A stretch of DNA of 64,000 bases from Leisingera aquaemixtae (GTDB lineage: Bacteria > Pseudomonadota > Alphaproteobacteria > Rhodobacterales > Rhodobacteraceae): positions 1-64,000 of the forward strand of contig NZ_CYSR01000011.1 in assembly GCF_001458395.1 (NCBI RefSeq). The letters are read 5' to 3'. The notes beneath the pieces are model-generated. The model did not search any database. It saw only the letters and a list, made by a program, of their open reading frames with translations, and was not told where the DNA came from. Made by a program: the position numbers and the translations under genes. Positions 46,161 to 55,609 of this stretch are shown one piece after another; positions within the stretch are counted from its first letter, which is position 1, and each line of letters begins with the position of its first letter.

Positions 46161-47382
46161 CGGTATCCTCGCGCCGGTCCAGAAGATCCTGAACCTTTTC
46201 CAGAAGTGTGTCGGTCGTGGCCGCGCTTTCGGTCACGCTTTGCCAGCCGGCCAGCGCCATCTCGGCTGCCTTGTCCGGCGCCGACATCGCGACCACCGCA
46301 TCGGTCATTTCCTCCTGCGTCCGCACCGGCCGGGCAGCGCCGGCCTTGGCCAGACGCTCGTACAAGTCGCGGTGGGCATGGATGCCCGGGCCGTGCAGCA
46401 GAGCCGAACCCAGGGCGGCAGCATCCAGGGGCGACTGGCCCTGGGCCGCGGGATCCAGGCTGCTGGCAATCAGCGCAACCGGGGACAGCCGGTACCAGAG
46501 GCCCAGATCCTCGCCGCCTGTGAGCAGCACCTGGGTGAAATCGTCCGGCTCGCCGCCGGTCTCCCAGTCGGCAAAGGACAGCCCGCTGTCCTGCAGCAGG
46601 CCGCGGGCGGCGTCCAGATCCGCGTAATCGTCCAGCGCGATCACCAGCAACAGCCGGTGCAGCAGCCGCAAGGCGCCCCGGTGGGCGTCCAGAATGCGGG
46701 ACAGCTCGCTCAGCTTCACATGGGCCGCCAGCCAGACCGGGCGGCTGCCCAGGGTCTGCTGCATCGCGGCCAGCTCGTCATCGTTGCAGCCGGGCGGAAC
46801 AGCGGAGACCCGCAGCTTGCCGGCCAGCTCCACCCGCTCCGCCGGAAAGCCGGTCCGGACCAGCCGCGCCTGAACGTCCTTGGACGGGGTCAGGATGCAG
46901 GTCAGCCCCTCCAGCAGCCGCCGCCGCTGGTCCGGCAGCCAGCGGCTGGCCCGGTTCGGAACCTCATCCTCCAGCAGGTCGGCCAGCAAAACCCCGGTGC
47001 CCTGCTCGCGCAGCTGCCGCAGCATCACCCGCCGGGCGGGCGGGCCGGTCCAGATGCAGGCGTCAGGCTGCCAGTGCCCCAGAAACTCCCGCGCCTCCGC
47101 CTGGGTGTCTTCTGCCAGCGGGCCGACGGGAACATCGCAGCCGACGGTGCCGGTCAGCCGCAGGCCGGGCTCCCAGCTGGCCAGCACCGACAGGTCCGGG
47201 CGCAGGGTCTTGAGCCGGCGGCCGATATCGCACAGCGCCAGGTAGCGCTCCGCCGTTGTTGCGTGCACCCACAGCAGCTCGCCCCTGGGACGGGGCTGCA
47301 GCACGGATTGGCGGCTGGGAGCTGTGGTTCGCCGTTGCATCTGGTTCGATCTGAAATTTCCGGCCCAACGTATCGGCAACAT
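46147..47382 (-). CDS. Divergent Kdo transferase-like glycosyltransferase (WaaA/KdtA)
   Basis: 411 aa. The glycosyltransferase N-terminal domain of the Kdo family is recognisable ([40 protein letters not shown]) and is followed by a GT-B C-domain. Compared with typical WaaA the N-terminal hydrophobic anchor is absent and the GEV-type motif has changed to GEL, so activity may differ or the gene may be a second copy. Position between IMPase and lpxK is the usual one for waaA in this group. The start is uncertain: ATG 47382 or ATG 47340, neither with a clear ribosome-binding site. Confidence 0.78.
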   Translation of the reverse strand: MLPIRWAGNFRSNQMQRRTTAPSRQSVLQPRPRGELLWVHATTAERYLALCDIGRRLKTLRPDLSVLASWEPGLRLTGTVGCDVPVGPLAEDTQAEAREFLGHWQPDACIWTGPPARRVMLRQLREQGTGVLLADLLEDEVPNRASRWLPDQRRRLLEGLTCILTPSKDVQARLVRTGFPAERVELAGKLRVSAVPPGCNDDELAAMQQTLGSRPVWLAAHVKLSELSRILDAHRGALRLLHRLLLVIALDDYADLDAARGLLQDSGLSFADWETGGEPDDFTQVLLTGGEDLGLWYRLSPVALIASSLDPAAQGQSPLDAAALGSALLHGPGIHAHRDLYERLAKAGAARPVRTQEEMTDAVVAMSAPDKAAEMALAGWQSVTESAATTDTLLEKVQDLLDRREDTDAGT

Positions 47383-47453
47383 GCGGGTTTGTCTGTGAAA
47401 AATTTGCCGGCGTTGCAGCCGCCTCTGCTACCGCCGCTTAAGGCCGGCCGCTG

Positions 47454-48257
47454 TCAATGTCCAGTGATGCCGGGGCTGTCCGGGTCCAGCGCGTCCAGCA
47501 ATGCCCGGTGCAGGGCGCTGCCGCCGGCCACCACGCCGTTCAGGCGCGGGGCCGGGTTGTTGAAGCGCAAGGGGGTGCCGGTCTTGTCGGTGATGGTGCC
47601 GCCGGCCTCGCGCAGCAGCAGATCACCTGCGGCAATGTCCCACTCCCAGCTCGGCCGCAGCGTCAGCATCGCACCGAACCGGCCGTCCGCCACCTTGGCC
47701 AGGCGGTAGGCCAGCGAGGGCCGGTAGCTGCGGATGAACGCAGGCGGGATGCCGCCCAGCCAGTGATGCGCTTGCAGGTTGGGCTTGGCGGCCAGCACCT
47801 CTGTTATGGACAGGTCCAAGGCGGAGGAAACCCGGATCGGGGCGCCATTGCAGGCGGCGCCCTGGCCCTTGGCCGCGGTGTACATCAGCTCCCGCTGCGG
47901 CAGGTAGATCACCGCCGCCGTCACCACGCCCTTTTCCGCAACCGCAATGGAATGCGCCCAGGTGCGGGAGCCTTGGGCAAAGCTGCGGGTGCCGTCGATC
48001 GGGTCGATGATGAACACCCGGTCCCGCGACAGCCGCGCGGCGCTGTCCTCGGTCTCCTCCGACAGCCAGCCGTAACCGGGGCGCGCCTTCTGCAGCATGT
48101 CTTCCAGCATGGCGTTCACGGCGAGGTCTGCTTCTGTCACCGGGCCCGCGCCGCCGGGCTTGTCCCAGCTCCTGGCCTCGGGACCCGTGAAGCGGCATGC
48201 GATGTCTCCGGCCAGTTCCGCCGCTTTCACAAGCAGGGGCAGGTCAGTTGCCGGCAA
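47454..48257 (-). CDS. Inositol monophosphatase-family phosphatase (CysQ-like)
   Basis: 267 aa. Signature motifs are EETED, DPIDGTRSF (metal-binding Asp residues) and the late EWDIAAGDLLLREAGG. CysQ-type enzymes hydrolyse 3'-phosphoadenosine 5'-phosphate (PAP), the by-product of sulfate transfer. That would fit the sulfotransferase at 23752, but inositol-phosphate activity cannot be excluded. Start is TTG at 48255-48257 inside the pmbA end (14-bp overlap), with GAGGGG eight bases upstream. Confidence 0.9.
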   Translation of the reverse strand: MPATDLPLLVKAAELAGDIACRFTGPEARSWDKPGGAGPVTEADLAVNAMLEDMLQKARPGYGWLSEETEDSAARLSRDRVFIIDPIDGTRSFAQGSRTWAHSIAVAEKGVVTAAVIYLPQRELMYTAAKGQGAACNGAPIRVSSALDLSITEVLAAKPNLQAHHWLGGIPPAFIRSYRPSLAYRLAKVADGRFGAMLTLRPSWEWDIAAGDLLLREAGGTITDKTGTPLRFNNPAPRLNGVVAGGSALHRALLDALDPDSPGITGH

Positions 48258-49590
48258 GTGTCATCCCCTCGGCCAGCAGCGACGGCACCACGGTGGACAG
48301 ATGCGTGCGTGCGTCATTGGCCGGCACGATCCGGCGCAGCATGTCGAGCAGGTTGCCCGCGATGGTGCATTCGTTCACCGGATAGGCGATCTCGCCGTTT
48401 TCCACCCAAAAGCCGGAGGCGCCGCGGGAATAATCCCCGGTGTTCGGATTGATGGTGGAGCCGATCATCGAGGTGACCAGCAGGCCGGTGCCCATCTGGG
48501 CGATCAGATCCTCTCGGCTGGCCTCGCCCTGGGTCAGCGCGATGTTCCAGGTCGCGGGCGAGGGCACCCCGCCGATGCCGCGGGCGGCGTTGCCGGTGCT
48601 TTCCAGCCCCAGCTTGCGGGCGGAGGCCAGGTCCAGCGTCCAGCCGGTCAGAACGCCATTGTCCACCACGGTGCGGCGGCGGGTCGGCAGCCCTTCGCCA
48701 TCAAAGGGGCGGGAGCCGGAAATGCGCGGGCGGTGCGGGTCCTCGATGACCGAGAGCGCTTCGGGCAGCACCTGCTGGCCCAGCGAATCCTTCAGCCAGG
48801 AGGAGCCGCGGGCAATCGCGGCGCCATTGGCGGCGGACAGCAGATGCCCGATCAGGGAGGAGGAGATGCGTTCGTCGAACAGCACCGGAAAGCTGCCGGT
48901 CTTGGGCTTGCGCGCCCCCAGCCGGGCCACGGCCCGCTCGCCGGCGGTGCGGCCGATCTCCTGAGCGCTGCGCAGGTCACCCTGGAACGTGCGCGAGTCG
49001 CCATCGTGGTCACGCTCCATGCCGGTGCCGGTGCCTGCGATCCCGGTGCAGGACAGCGACCGCCCGGTGCGCTGGTAGCCGCCGGAGAACCCGTTGGTGG
49101 CAGCCATGTGAACCGCGTGCCGGCCATAACCCGCGGCGGCGGACTGCACCTGGCTGATGCCGTCGATCTCCTGGCAGGCGGCCTCGGCCGCCAGGGCGTC
49201 CGCCTGCAGCGCGGCCGGTTCCGGCTCGCCCGAGGGGTCTTCCAGCTCCAGCGCGGCCAGGTCCCAGCCGCGGGCCAGCTGCGACGGGTCGGCAAGGCCC
49301 GCATAGGGATCCTCCGGCGCCTCCCTGGCCATCGCCACGGCGCGTTCGGCCATCGCGGCGATGGTCTCCGGGCGCATGTCCGAGGACGACACCAGCGCCT
49401 GCCGCTTGCCCACAAAGACCCGCAGGCCCAGGTCTGTCCCTTCGGAGCGCTCCGCGTGCTCCAGCTTGCCCTCGCGCACTTCGATGCTGAGAGAGCTGCC
49501 CTCAGCAGCCATCGCATCAGCGGCATCCGCGCCGGCCTTGCGGGCGGCGTCAATCAGGGCGTGGCAAAGCGCTTCGGGGGTCTGGGTCAT
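48244..49590 (-). CDS. pmbA: PmbA/TldE-family metalloprotease subunit
   Basis: 448 aa. Matches the TldD/PmbA family in the N-terminal REGKLEHAERSEGTDLGLRV, the central GSRPFDGEGLPTRRRTVVDN and the GASGFWVENGEIAYPVNE region. It lacks HExxH, which marks it as the PmbA/TldE partner rather than TldD. The TldD-TldE complex removes short peptides, for example leader processing. ATG 49590 is used because of AGAAGG upstream. The gene heads the operon pmbA-IMPase-waaA-lpxK. Confidence 0.92.
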   Translation of the reverse strand: MTQTPEALCHALIDAARKAGADAADAMAAEGSSLSIEVREGKLEHAERSEGTDLGLRVFVGKRQALVSSSDMRPETIAAMAERAVAMAREAPEDPYAGLADPSQLARGWDLAALELEDPSGEPEPAALQADALAAEAACQEIDGISQVQSAAAGYGRHAVHMAATNGFSGGYQRTGRSLSCTGIAGTGTGMERDHDGDSRTFQGDLRSAQEIGRTAGERAVARLGARKPKTGSFPVLFDERISSSLIGHLLSAANGAAIARGSSWLKDSLGQQVLPEALSVIEDPHRPRISGSRPFDGEGLPTRRRTVVDNGVLTGWTLDLASARKLGLESTGNAARGIGGVPSPATWNIALTQGEASREDLIAQMGTGLLVTSMIGSTINPNTGDYSRGASGFWVENGEIAYPVNECTIAGNLLDMLRRIVPANDARTHLSTVVPSLLAEGMTLAGN

Positions 49591-49657
49591 GGGCACCTTC
49601 TGTTCTGCTCTGTAAAAGAGCTATCCAGTGAGGCGGCTTGCCGCAAGTGCGGGCTGC

Positions 49658-49685
49658 AAAAAAGGGGCCGCGCATGGCAGCCCCC
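49658..49685 (-). terminator. Intrinsic terminator for the DUF2125 gene
   Basis: On the - strand a G/C stem (49664-49685) is followed by six T (49658-49663 as A on the + strand). It lies 28 bases downstream of the DUF2125 gene's stop. Confidence 0.75.
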
Positions 49686-49712
49686 TTGCAGTCCCCGTCA
49701 GGGTTTTGACGG

Positions 49713-51236
49713 TTATTTGATGCGCTGGCCGTTGGCGTGGATCTGGCCATCCTCGGAGATTTCGATCTTCGAGGTCAGGGTGTCCTCAGCCTCGCCCGGC
49801 ACTGCCAGCATACCCATCATCATGCGCGCGCCCATGGCGTCGCCCTCGGTGATCAGGCCCATCTGGATCAGCTTGTCGATCAGGGCGTTGGCGCCGGTCA
49901 GCTTGAGGTTGGCCTCGCCTGCGGGGGCAGGCACCCCGTCAAAGCTGGTCAGATCCTCGTTGTTGAAGGTGAAGTCGCCGGTGCCGGTCAGCTCAGCGCC
50001 CGCGGCGGACACCTGCAGCTGATTGACGGTCAGCGCATGCAGCTCGCCCGGCTGTTCCTCGCCCTTCTCCAGGGCTTCCATCGCCTCCGGGTCGAACATG
50101 TCGAACAGCACCTTGCCCTTGCCGGCCAGGTCCAGAACGACGGTGGCCGGGTCATGCGGCAGCTGGCCGGTCGGATCGAACATCCCCCACAGCATCTCCG
50201 GCAGCGCAAAGTCGCGCAGGGTGACGCCCAGGGCGAAATCCTGCTCTTCCTCGGATTTGGCAAGCGGCATCATCAGGTTGAACCCGGCTTCCGCCATGCT
50301 GATCGCCAGCGGGAAGGGGATCTCGGACCCGGTGATGTTCACATTGGTGCCGCTCTGCGACACGTCATAGGTCAGGTGCTTATTGTCCATCGCTATGGCG
50401 ACCGAACCGCCTTCGGAGCTGCTCTCCATGGCAAAGCTTTCGCTGCCCTCCTGGCCGGAAATGGAGCCTTTGCCGCCGGCAAAGGTAAAGGTGCCGTCAA
50501 AGGCAAAACCGGCCTCCAGCAGCGCTGCCATGTCGGGGGCGTCGAGGCCCGTCGGAACGGTGCTGGTGCCCTTGAAGCTCAGCCCTTCCAGCGCGCCCTT
50601 GAAGGACCCGTTGCCGTTGCTTTCCGGGTCGTTGAACCCCATGTCGTAGCTCAGGCTGGAGGCGGACAGCGCCTGTTTGTAGGTGCGTACCTCCGCGATC
50701 TTCATGTCGGTTGTGGTGGTCACATCGTTCAGGGTGACCTGCGCATTCGCCACGCCGTCCGGAACCGCCTCGCCATCGGCGGCCAGTTCAGCCAAGGTCA
50801 CGGTGACCTTGGACGACCTGTAATCATAGCTCATGTTCTCGGTATCGCCGGCCACCGTCAGCGGCGCGCCGTCATGGGTGTAGAGCAGCTTGCCCGAAAA
50901 TTCTTCGCCGTCGCCAGAGAACTCAAACCCGACCGGGAATTCCGCAGGCAGCAGCAGGTTGACGGTGCCGTCGCCGTTTTCCACGAACTTGATTTCCGGG
51001 AGGCTGACGGTGCCAGACCCGTCCTCTTCGGGGATCGGCATGACCATCGACACATCGGAAACGGTCAGGGTGCTGCCGGAAATGGATTCGGTGCCGGACA
51101 CGGTATAGCCGGTGCTGGTCAGATACGCTTTCCACTCGGCCCAGACGTCCTGAGCGCTGAGATCGGCGAGGGCGCCCTGGGCTGAAACAACCAAAATTGC
51201 CGCTGCGGCACCGCCGCGCGCAAAAATTCGGGACAT
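49713..51236 (-). CDS. DUF2125 exported protein
   Basis: 507 aa. Signal peptide about 1-24 (ending QGALA). The rest is beta-rich and acidic with few hydrophobic stretches, matching the DUF2125 family of alphaproteobacterial exported proteins (for example FALPEMLWGMFDPTGQLPHD near residue 350, and FVGDG-type repeats). Function unknown. ATG at 51234-51236 follows an AGAAAGG-containing leader. It is divergent from the SDR gene. Confidence 0.82.
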   Translation of the reverse strand: MSRIFARGGAAAAILVVSAQGALADLSAQDVWAEWKAYLTSTGYTVSGTESISGSTLTVSDVSMVMPIPEEDGSGTVSLPEIKFVENGDGTVNLLLPAEFPVGFEFSGDGEEFSGKLLYTHDGAPLTVAGDTENMSYDYRSSKVTVTLAELAADGEAVPDGVANAQVTLNDVTTTTDMKIAEVRTYKQALSASSLSYDMGFNDPESNGNGSFKGALEGLSFKGTSTVPTGLDAPDMAALLEAGFAFDGTFTFAGGKGSISGQEGSESFAMESSSEGGSVAIAMDNKHLTYDVSQSGTNVNITGSEIPFPLAISMAEAGFNLMMPLAKSEEEQDFALGVTLRDFALPEMLWGMFDPTGQLPHDPATVVLDLAGKGKVLFDMFDPEAMEALEKGEEQPGELHALTVNQLQVSAAGAELTGTGDFTFNNEDLTSFDGVPAPAGEANLKLTGANALIDKLIQMGLITEGDAMGARMMMGMLAVPGEAEDTLTSKIEISEDGQIHANGQRIK

Positions 51237-51371
51237 TAGAGAACCTTTCTCTGTGAGATAATTGAAATCATCGTCGGCCCGGCGGGCGGTGCCGTCAAGG
51301 GGGCCTTGGGCTGGACCGCTCCCCGTAACCGCTTTACCACTTGGGACAGCAGCCACTTGGAGGGACAGCGG

Positions 51372-52121
51372 ATGGATTTCAATGGAAAAACAGTTGTAAT
51401 TACAGGGGCCAGCCGCGGCATCGGCGCGGATGCGGCCCGGGTGTTTGCCGCTGCCGGGGCCAATCTGGCCTTGCTGGCAAGGAGCGGCGCGGCGCTGCAG
51501 GAACTGGCGGCGGAAATCGGCGGGAACGTGCTGACCTTCGCCTGCGATGTGGCCGACTATGCCGCGGTGGCGGCGGCGCTGTCCGAGGCGCACCGGAAAT
51601 TCGGCAGCCTGGATGTGCTGATCAACAATGCCGGGGTGATCGAGCCGATCGCCAGGCTGGAGGCGGCTGAGCCCGAAGACTGGGGCAAGCTGATCGACAT
51701 CAACGTCAAAGGCGTGTTCAACGGGATCCGGGCCGCGCTGCCGCTGATGAAACCCGCGGGCGGCGGCACCATCATCACCGTCAGCTCCGGCGCGGCGCAC
51801 CGGCCGCTGGAGGGCTGGAGCGCCTATTGCACCTCCAAGGCGGGGGCGGCGATGCTGACCAGCGCGCTGGACCTGGAGGAACGCGAAAACGGCATCCGCG
51901 CCATGGGCCTTTCGCCGGGCACGGTGGCAACGAAAATGCAGCGCGAGATCAAGGCCAGCGGCATCAACCCGGTGAGCGCGCTGGAGTGGGAAGACCACAT
52001 CCCGCCGGAATGGCCCGCCCGGACGCTCTTGTGGATGTGCACGGCCGACGCGGACGATTATATCGGCGAGGAAGTCTCCCTGCGCGAAGACAGCATCCGC
52101 CAGCGGGTCGGACTGGCATGA
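51372..52121 (+). CDS. Short-chain dehydrogenase/reductase
   Basis: 249 aa. Rossmann TGASRGIGADAARVF, NNAGVIEPIARLE, SSGAAHRPLEGWSAYCTSKA with the catalytic Ser and YxxxK. An NAD(P)H-dependent oxidoreductase; substrate unknown. It starts a three-gene coupled operon with a crotonase and a VOC protein. The ATG has a GGAGGG-type site upstream. Confidence 0.9.
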   Translation: MDFNGKTVVITGASRGIGADAARVFAAAGANLALLARSGAALQELAAEIGGNVLTFACDVADYAAVAAALSEAHRKFGSLDVLINNAGVIEPIARLEAAEPEDWGKLIDINVKGVFNGIRAALPLMKPAGGGTIITVSSGAAHRPLEGWSAYCTSKAGAAMLTSALDLEERENGIRAMGLSPGTVATKMQREIKASGINPVSALEWEDHIPPEWPARTLLWMCTADADDYIGEEVSLREDSIRQRVGLA

Positions 52122-52729
52122 TCGGGCTGGACATCGCGGACAGCGGCCTGTGGACCATCACCATCAACCGCCCGGACAAGGCCAATTCGCTGACCGGCGC
52201 GATGCTGACCGAGCTGGCAGAGATCGCCGAGCGCGCGCAGGAGGCGCGCGGGCTGATCCTGACCGGCACCGGCAAGGTCTTCAGCGCCGGTGCCGACCTG
52301 GACGAGGCACGGGCCGGTCTGGCGACCTCTCCTGTGTGGGAGCGGCTTTCGAATGCGATGGCCGCCGTGCCCTGCCTTAAGGTCGCTGTGCTGAACGGAA
52401 CCCTCGCGGGCGGCGCCAACGGCATGGTGCTGGCCTGCGATGTCCGCCTTGCCGTGCCGTCGGCCAAGGTCTTCTATCCGGTGATGAAGCTCGGCTACCT
52501 GCCGCAGCCCTCGGACGCGGGCCGAATGGCGGCGCTGATCGGGCCTGCGCGCACCAAGATGATCCTGGCGGCAGGGCAGAAGATCACCGCGCAAGAGGCC
52601 TATGATTACGGCCTCGTCGACCGGATCGTGGAGCCGGACGCGCTGATGGCCACCGCGCAGGACCTGCTGGCGCATTCGCTGGCGGCCAAGCCGGAGACCG
52701 CCGCCGGGATCCTGAGGATGTGCCGGTGA
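52118..52729 (+). CDS. Enoyl-CoA hydratase/isomerase-family protein
   Basis: 203 aa. Crotonase fold: NRPDKANSLTGAML, GKVFSAGADLDEARAG (the oxyanion-hole segment) and AGGANGMVLACDVRLAVPSA. Shorter than the usual ~260, with the C-terminal helices reduced. Probably acts on an acyl-CoA. Starts in the ATGA overlap with the SDR gene and ends in a GTGA overlap with the next. Confidence 0.88.
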   Translation: MIGLDIADSGLWTITINRPDKANSLTGAMLTELAEIAERAQEARGLILTGTGKVFSAGADLDEARAGLATSPVWERLSNAMAAVPCLKVAVLNGTLAGGANGMVLACDVRLAVPSAKVFYPVMKLGYLPQPSDAGRMAALIGPARTKMILAAGQKITAQEAYDYGLVDRIVEPDALMATAQDLLAHSLAAKPETAAGILRMCR

Positions 52730-53412
52730 AGCGGCTGTCCGGTGTGAAGCTGCAGGTGCAGGATCCCGAACGGCTGGCCCGGTTCTATTCGGATGTGCTG
52801 GGCATGACGGCGCGCAGCGGCAACGGCGGCTGGCGCGCAGGCTATGCCGGGGCAGACGCGGATCTGGTCCTGCAGCCGGGCGGCCGCCCGGTTCCGCATT
52901 CACGGGAGGAGCGCTACTGGAAAATCGGCATCTGCCTGCCCGATCTGGATACCGCCTGCGAACAGCTGCGGCAGAAGGGGGTGGAAGTCTCTGCTCCGCA
53001 CCAGTTCCGCGACATTGGCTATATGGCGCATATGCACGATCCCGAAGGCTTTGCCATAGAGTTGCTGCAGCATGACTTCCAGGGCAGCCGGCCTGACGGG
53101 GCGGGCGATCCGGCGCTGCCGCTGGGCGGCGGCGCGCATCTGGGGCAGATCACCTTGCGCACCGGCGACATCGCCGCCGAACTGGCCATACACGCGGACA
53201 TGACGCTGCTGGCGGTGCAGGACGTGGCAGAGTTCGGCTTTGACCTGCATTTCCTGGCCTACACGGAGGAAACCCCGCCAAATCCGGACTTGCAGGCTGT
53301 GGGAAACCGGCCCTGGCTGTGGAAGCGGCCGTATACGGTGCTGGAATTCCAGCATATTGCCGGGGCGGACCTGCGCGACAGCCCGGCGCTTCTGGGGCTG
53401 GAGATCGCTTAG
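52726..53412 (+). CDS. VOC-family (glyoxalase-like) protein
   Basis: 228 aa. Two beta-alpha-beta-beta-beta modules of the vicinal oxygen chelate fold: VKLQVQDPERLARFYSDVLG in the first, GAHLGQITLRTGDIAAELAI in the second. These bind a divalent metal and include glyoxalase I, extradiol dioxygenases and epimerases, so the substrate is not predictable. GTG 52726 is the start, in the GTGA overlap. Confidence 0.85.
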   Translation: MKRLSGVKLQVQDPERLARFYSDVLGMTARSGNGGWRAGYAGADADLVLQPGGRPVPHSREERYWKIGICLPDLDTACEQLRQKGVEVSAPHQFRDIGYMAHMHDPEGFAIELLQHDFQGSRPDGAGDPALPLGGGAHLGQITLRTGDIAAELAIHADMTLLAVQDVAEFGFDLHFLAYTEETPPNPDLQAVGNRPWLWKRPYTVLEFQHIAGADLRDSPALLGLEIA

Positions 53413-53702
53413 CGCTTGCGCCGCCTGCCGGGCACGCGGGAGCGGAAGCCCGGCGGGCGTTTCTGCACCCAGACGATGAACTTGGCCAGCCGCGGGTGTG
53501 TTTTCAGCGCTTCCGGGGTGCTGTATTCGCGGGCCAGTTCTGCCTCCGTGAGCGTCGCGTGGATCTCGCGGTGGCAAATGTCATGCAGCAGCACGGTCGG
53601 CCCGCCCTTGCCTCCTTTCAGTTTTGGGATCAGATGGTGCAGGCTTTGCGGGACGCCGTCGGGAATGGGACGGCCGCAAAGCGGGCAGACCGGATCGGAC
53701 AT
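53409..53702 (-). CDS. HNH-type nuclease-like protein
   Basis: 97 aa. CPLCGRPIPDG (a zinc CxxC) then LHHLIPKLKGGKGG and LLHDICHREIHA form an HNH/zinc fold, with a basic tail (RVPGRRRKR). Small stand-alone HNH proteins of this type are common and their function is unclear. It overlaps the VOC gene tail-to-tail by four bases. Confidence 0.83.
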   Translation of the reverse strand: MSDPVCPLCGRPIPDGVPQSLHHLIPKLKGGKGGPTVLLHDICHREIHATLTEAELAREYSTPEALKTHPRLAKFIVWVQKRPPGFRSRVPGRRRKR

Positions 53703-53770
53703 GTGCGGGCCTCTTGCGGTTTCGTGCGGTGAATAGACACGCTGGCGGCGGGCGCTGGCAAGGGGATGGC

Positions 53771-54970
53771 ATGACGGAAACGTGGGACGCAGTGGTGATC
53801 GGCGCCGGGCCGGCCGGGCTGATGGCGGCAGAGGAGCTGGGCCGCGCCGGGCACCGGGTGCTGGTGATCGAGGCCAAGCCGTCGGTTGCGCGCAAGTTCC
53901 TGATGGCGGGCAAGTCCGGCCTGAACCTGACCAAGGATGAGCCGTATGAGCAGCTGATCACCCACTATGGGGGCGCAGCGGATTGGCTGGCCCCGATGAT
54001 CCGCGCCTTTGATGCGCAGGCCGTGCAGAACTGGGCGCAGGGGCTGGGGAGCGCGTTGTTCACCGGATCGACGGGCCGGGTGTTTCCCACGGTGATGAAG
54101 GCCTCGCCGCTGCTGCGCGCCTGGCTGGCGCGGCTGGATGGGTACGGCGCTCAGATCCGCACCCGCTGGCGCTGGACCGGCTGGGACGGCGCTGCGCTTG
54201 CCTTCGAGACGCCGGAGGGGCCGCAGCGGATCGGGGCCGGGGCCGTGGTTCTGGCGCTGGGCGGCGCCAGCTGGGCTCGGCTCGGATCGGACGGGGCCTG
54301 GGTGCCGCATCTGCGTGAAAAGAGCGTGAAAACCGCGCCGTTCCAGCCGGCCAATGCGGGTCTGCTGGTGGAATGGTCCGCGCATATGAAGCCTCAGTTC
54401 GGCCAGCCGCTGAAGGGCATTGCCCTGCGCGCCGACAGCCTGGCGTCGCGTGGTGAGGCGGTCATTTCGGAGCGCGGCCTGGAGGGCGGCGGCGTTTATT
54501 CCGTCTGCGCGGCGGTCCGGGAGGGTGCGGTTCTGCATATGGATCTGCTGCCGGACCTGGACGTGGCGGAGATTGCCAGCCGCCTGACCCGCCCGCGCGG
54601 CAAGGCGAGTTTTTCCAACCATCTGCGCAAGGTGCTGAAGCTGGGGCCTGCGCGAACGGCGGTTTTGCAGGAATTCGGGCGTCCGCTGCCGCAGGATGCG
54701 CAGTCCCTGGCGCAGCTGATCAAGGCGCTGCCGGTGCAGCACGCAGGCCTGCGCCCGATGGATGAGGCGATTTCCACCGCAGGCGGCGTCTGCCGCGGTG
54801 CGCTGGAGGACACCCTGATGCTGAAACAGCTCCCCGGCACGTTCTGCGCCGGGGAGATGCTGGATTGGGAAGCGCCCACCGGCGGCTACCTTCTGACCGG
54901 ATGCCTGGCGACTGGGCGCTGGGCGGGCCGGGCGGCGGCGGCTTACTTGGCGAGTGCCGCGACCCGCTGA
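53771..54970 (+). CDS. BaiN/HI0933-like NAD(P)/FAD flavoprotein
   Basis: 399 aa. FAD-binding Rossmann GAGPAGLMAAEELG, MAGKSGLNLTK (family-specific), an insertion domain (~190-330), and the C-terminal GEMLDWEAPTGGYLLTGCLA that closes the FAD site. Members reduce bile acids in some gut bacteria, but the ones in alphaproteobacteria are uncharacterised. Overlaps the GST gene by 28 bp at its 3' end. Confidence 0.87.
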   Translation: MTETWDAVVIGAGPAGLMAAEELGRAGHRVLVIEAKPSVARKFLMAGKSGLNLTKDEPYEQLITHYGGAADWLAPMIRAFDAQAVQNWAQGLGSALFTGSTGRVFPTVMKASPLLRAWLARLDGYGAQIRTRWRWTGWDGAALAFETPEGPQRIGAGAVVLALGGASWARLGSDGAWVPHLREKSVKTAPFQPANAGLLVEWSAHMKPQFGQPLKGIALRADSLASRGEAVISERGLEGGGVYSVCAAVREGAVLHMDLLPDLDVAEIASRLTRPRGKASFSNHLRKVLKLGPARTAVLQEFGRPLPQDAQSLAQLIKALPVQHAGLRPMDEAISTAGGVCRGALEDTLMLKQLPGTFCAGEMLDWEAPTGGYLLTGCLATGRWAGRAAAAYLASAATR

Positions 54971-55533
54971 AAGGCAGGGCGCTCCCGCATCCGCTTGCCG
55001 TAGTCCTGGATCTTCTCGCCCTCGACCGGGAATTTGGCGCTGCGCGCCCAGTTCAGGCAATGGGTGAAGATGATGTCGGCGATGGTGAAGTCCTCGCCCA
55101 TCAGGAAGGGACCGGTCATCTTGCCCTCAAGCCGCGCCAGATTGTGGCCGAACTCCCATTTCAGGCTGCCTTTCACCTCCGGCACCCGCTGCTCCTCGGG
55201 CAGGATAAAGCTGTGGCGGGCCGCGGCCCACAGGACGGCGTCGAACTCGTCCAGCAGCAGATGGGTGATCGCGTCCTGCTTGGCGCGGGCCACCGTCCCG
55301 GCGGGCGCTGTCAGCGCGCCGTGCTTGTCGGCCAGATAGGTGATGATGGCGGTCGAATCGGTGATGACCTCACCCTCTGCCTGCAGCACCGGCACCTTGC
55401 CCGAGATATTCAGCGCCTGAACTTCCGGGCTGCGGGGGCCGTGCGGGTGGAGCTCATAAGGCTCGCCAAGCTCTTCAAGCGCCCAGAGCACCCGGAAGGT
55501 GCGGGTGAGCGGCATGCCTGTGACGGTGTACAT
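54943..55533 (-). CDS. Glutathione S-transferase
   Basis: 196 aa. The thioredoxin-like N-domain (MPLTRTFRVLWALEELGEPY, then SGKVPVLQAEGEVITDSTAI) binds glutathione; the C-terminal helical domain has MGEDFTIADIIFTHCLNW. It has the usual length. ATG 55533 follows AGGAG; 55536 and 55551 are alternatives. Confidence 0.9.
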   Translation of the reverse strand: MYTVTGMPLTRTFRVLWALEELGEPYELHPHGPRSPEVQALNISGKVPVLQAEGEVITDSTAIITYLADKHGALTAPAGTVARAKQDAITHLLLDEFDAVLWAAARHSFILPEEQRVPEVKGSLKWEFGHNLARLEGKMTGPFLMGEDFTIADIIFTHCLNWARSAKFPVEGEKIQDYGKRMRERPAFQRVAALAK

Positions 55534-55609
55534 CATCTCTCTCCTGTTCATGTGCGGGTAAGATGCGCCGCCGGCGGAGGCGGATCAAGCGGTACGGCGC
55601 GCCGCCGGT

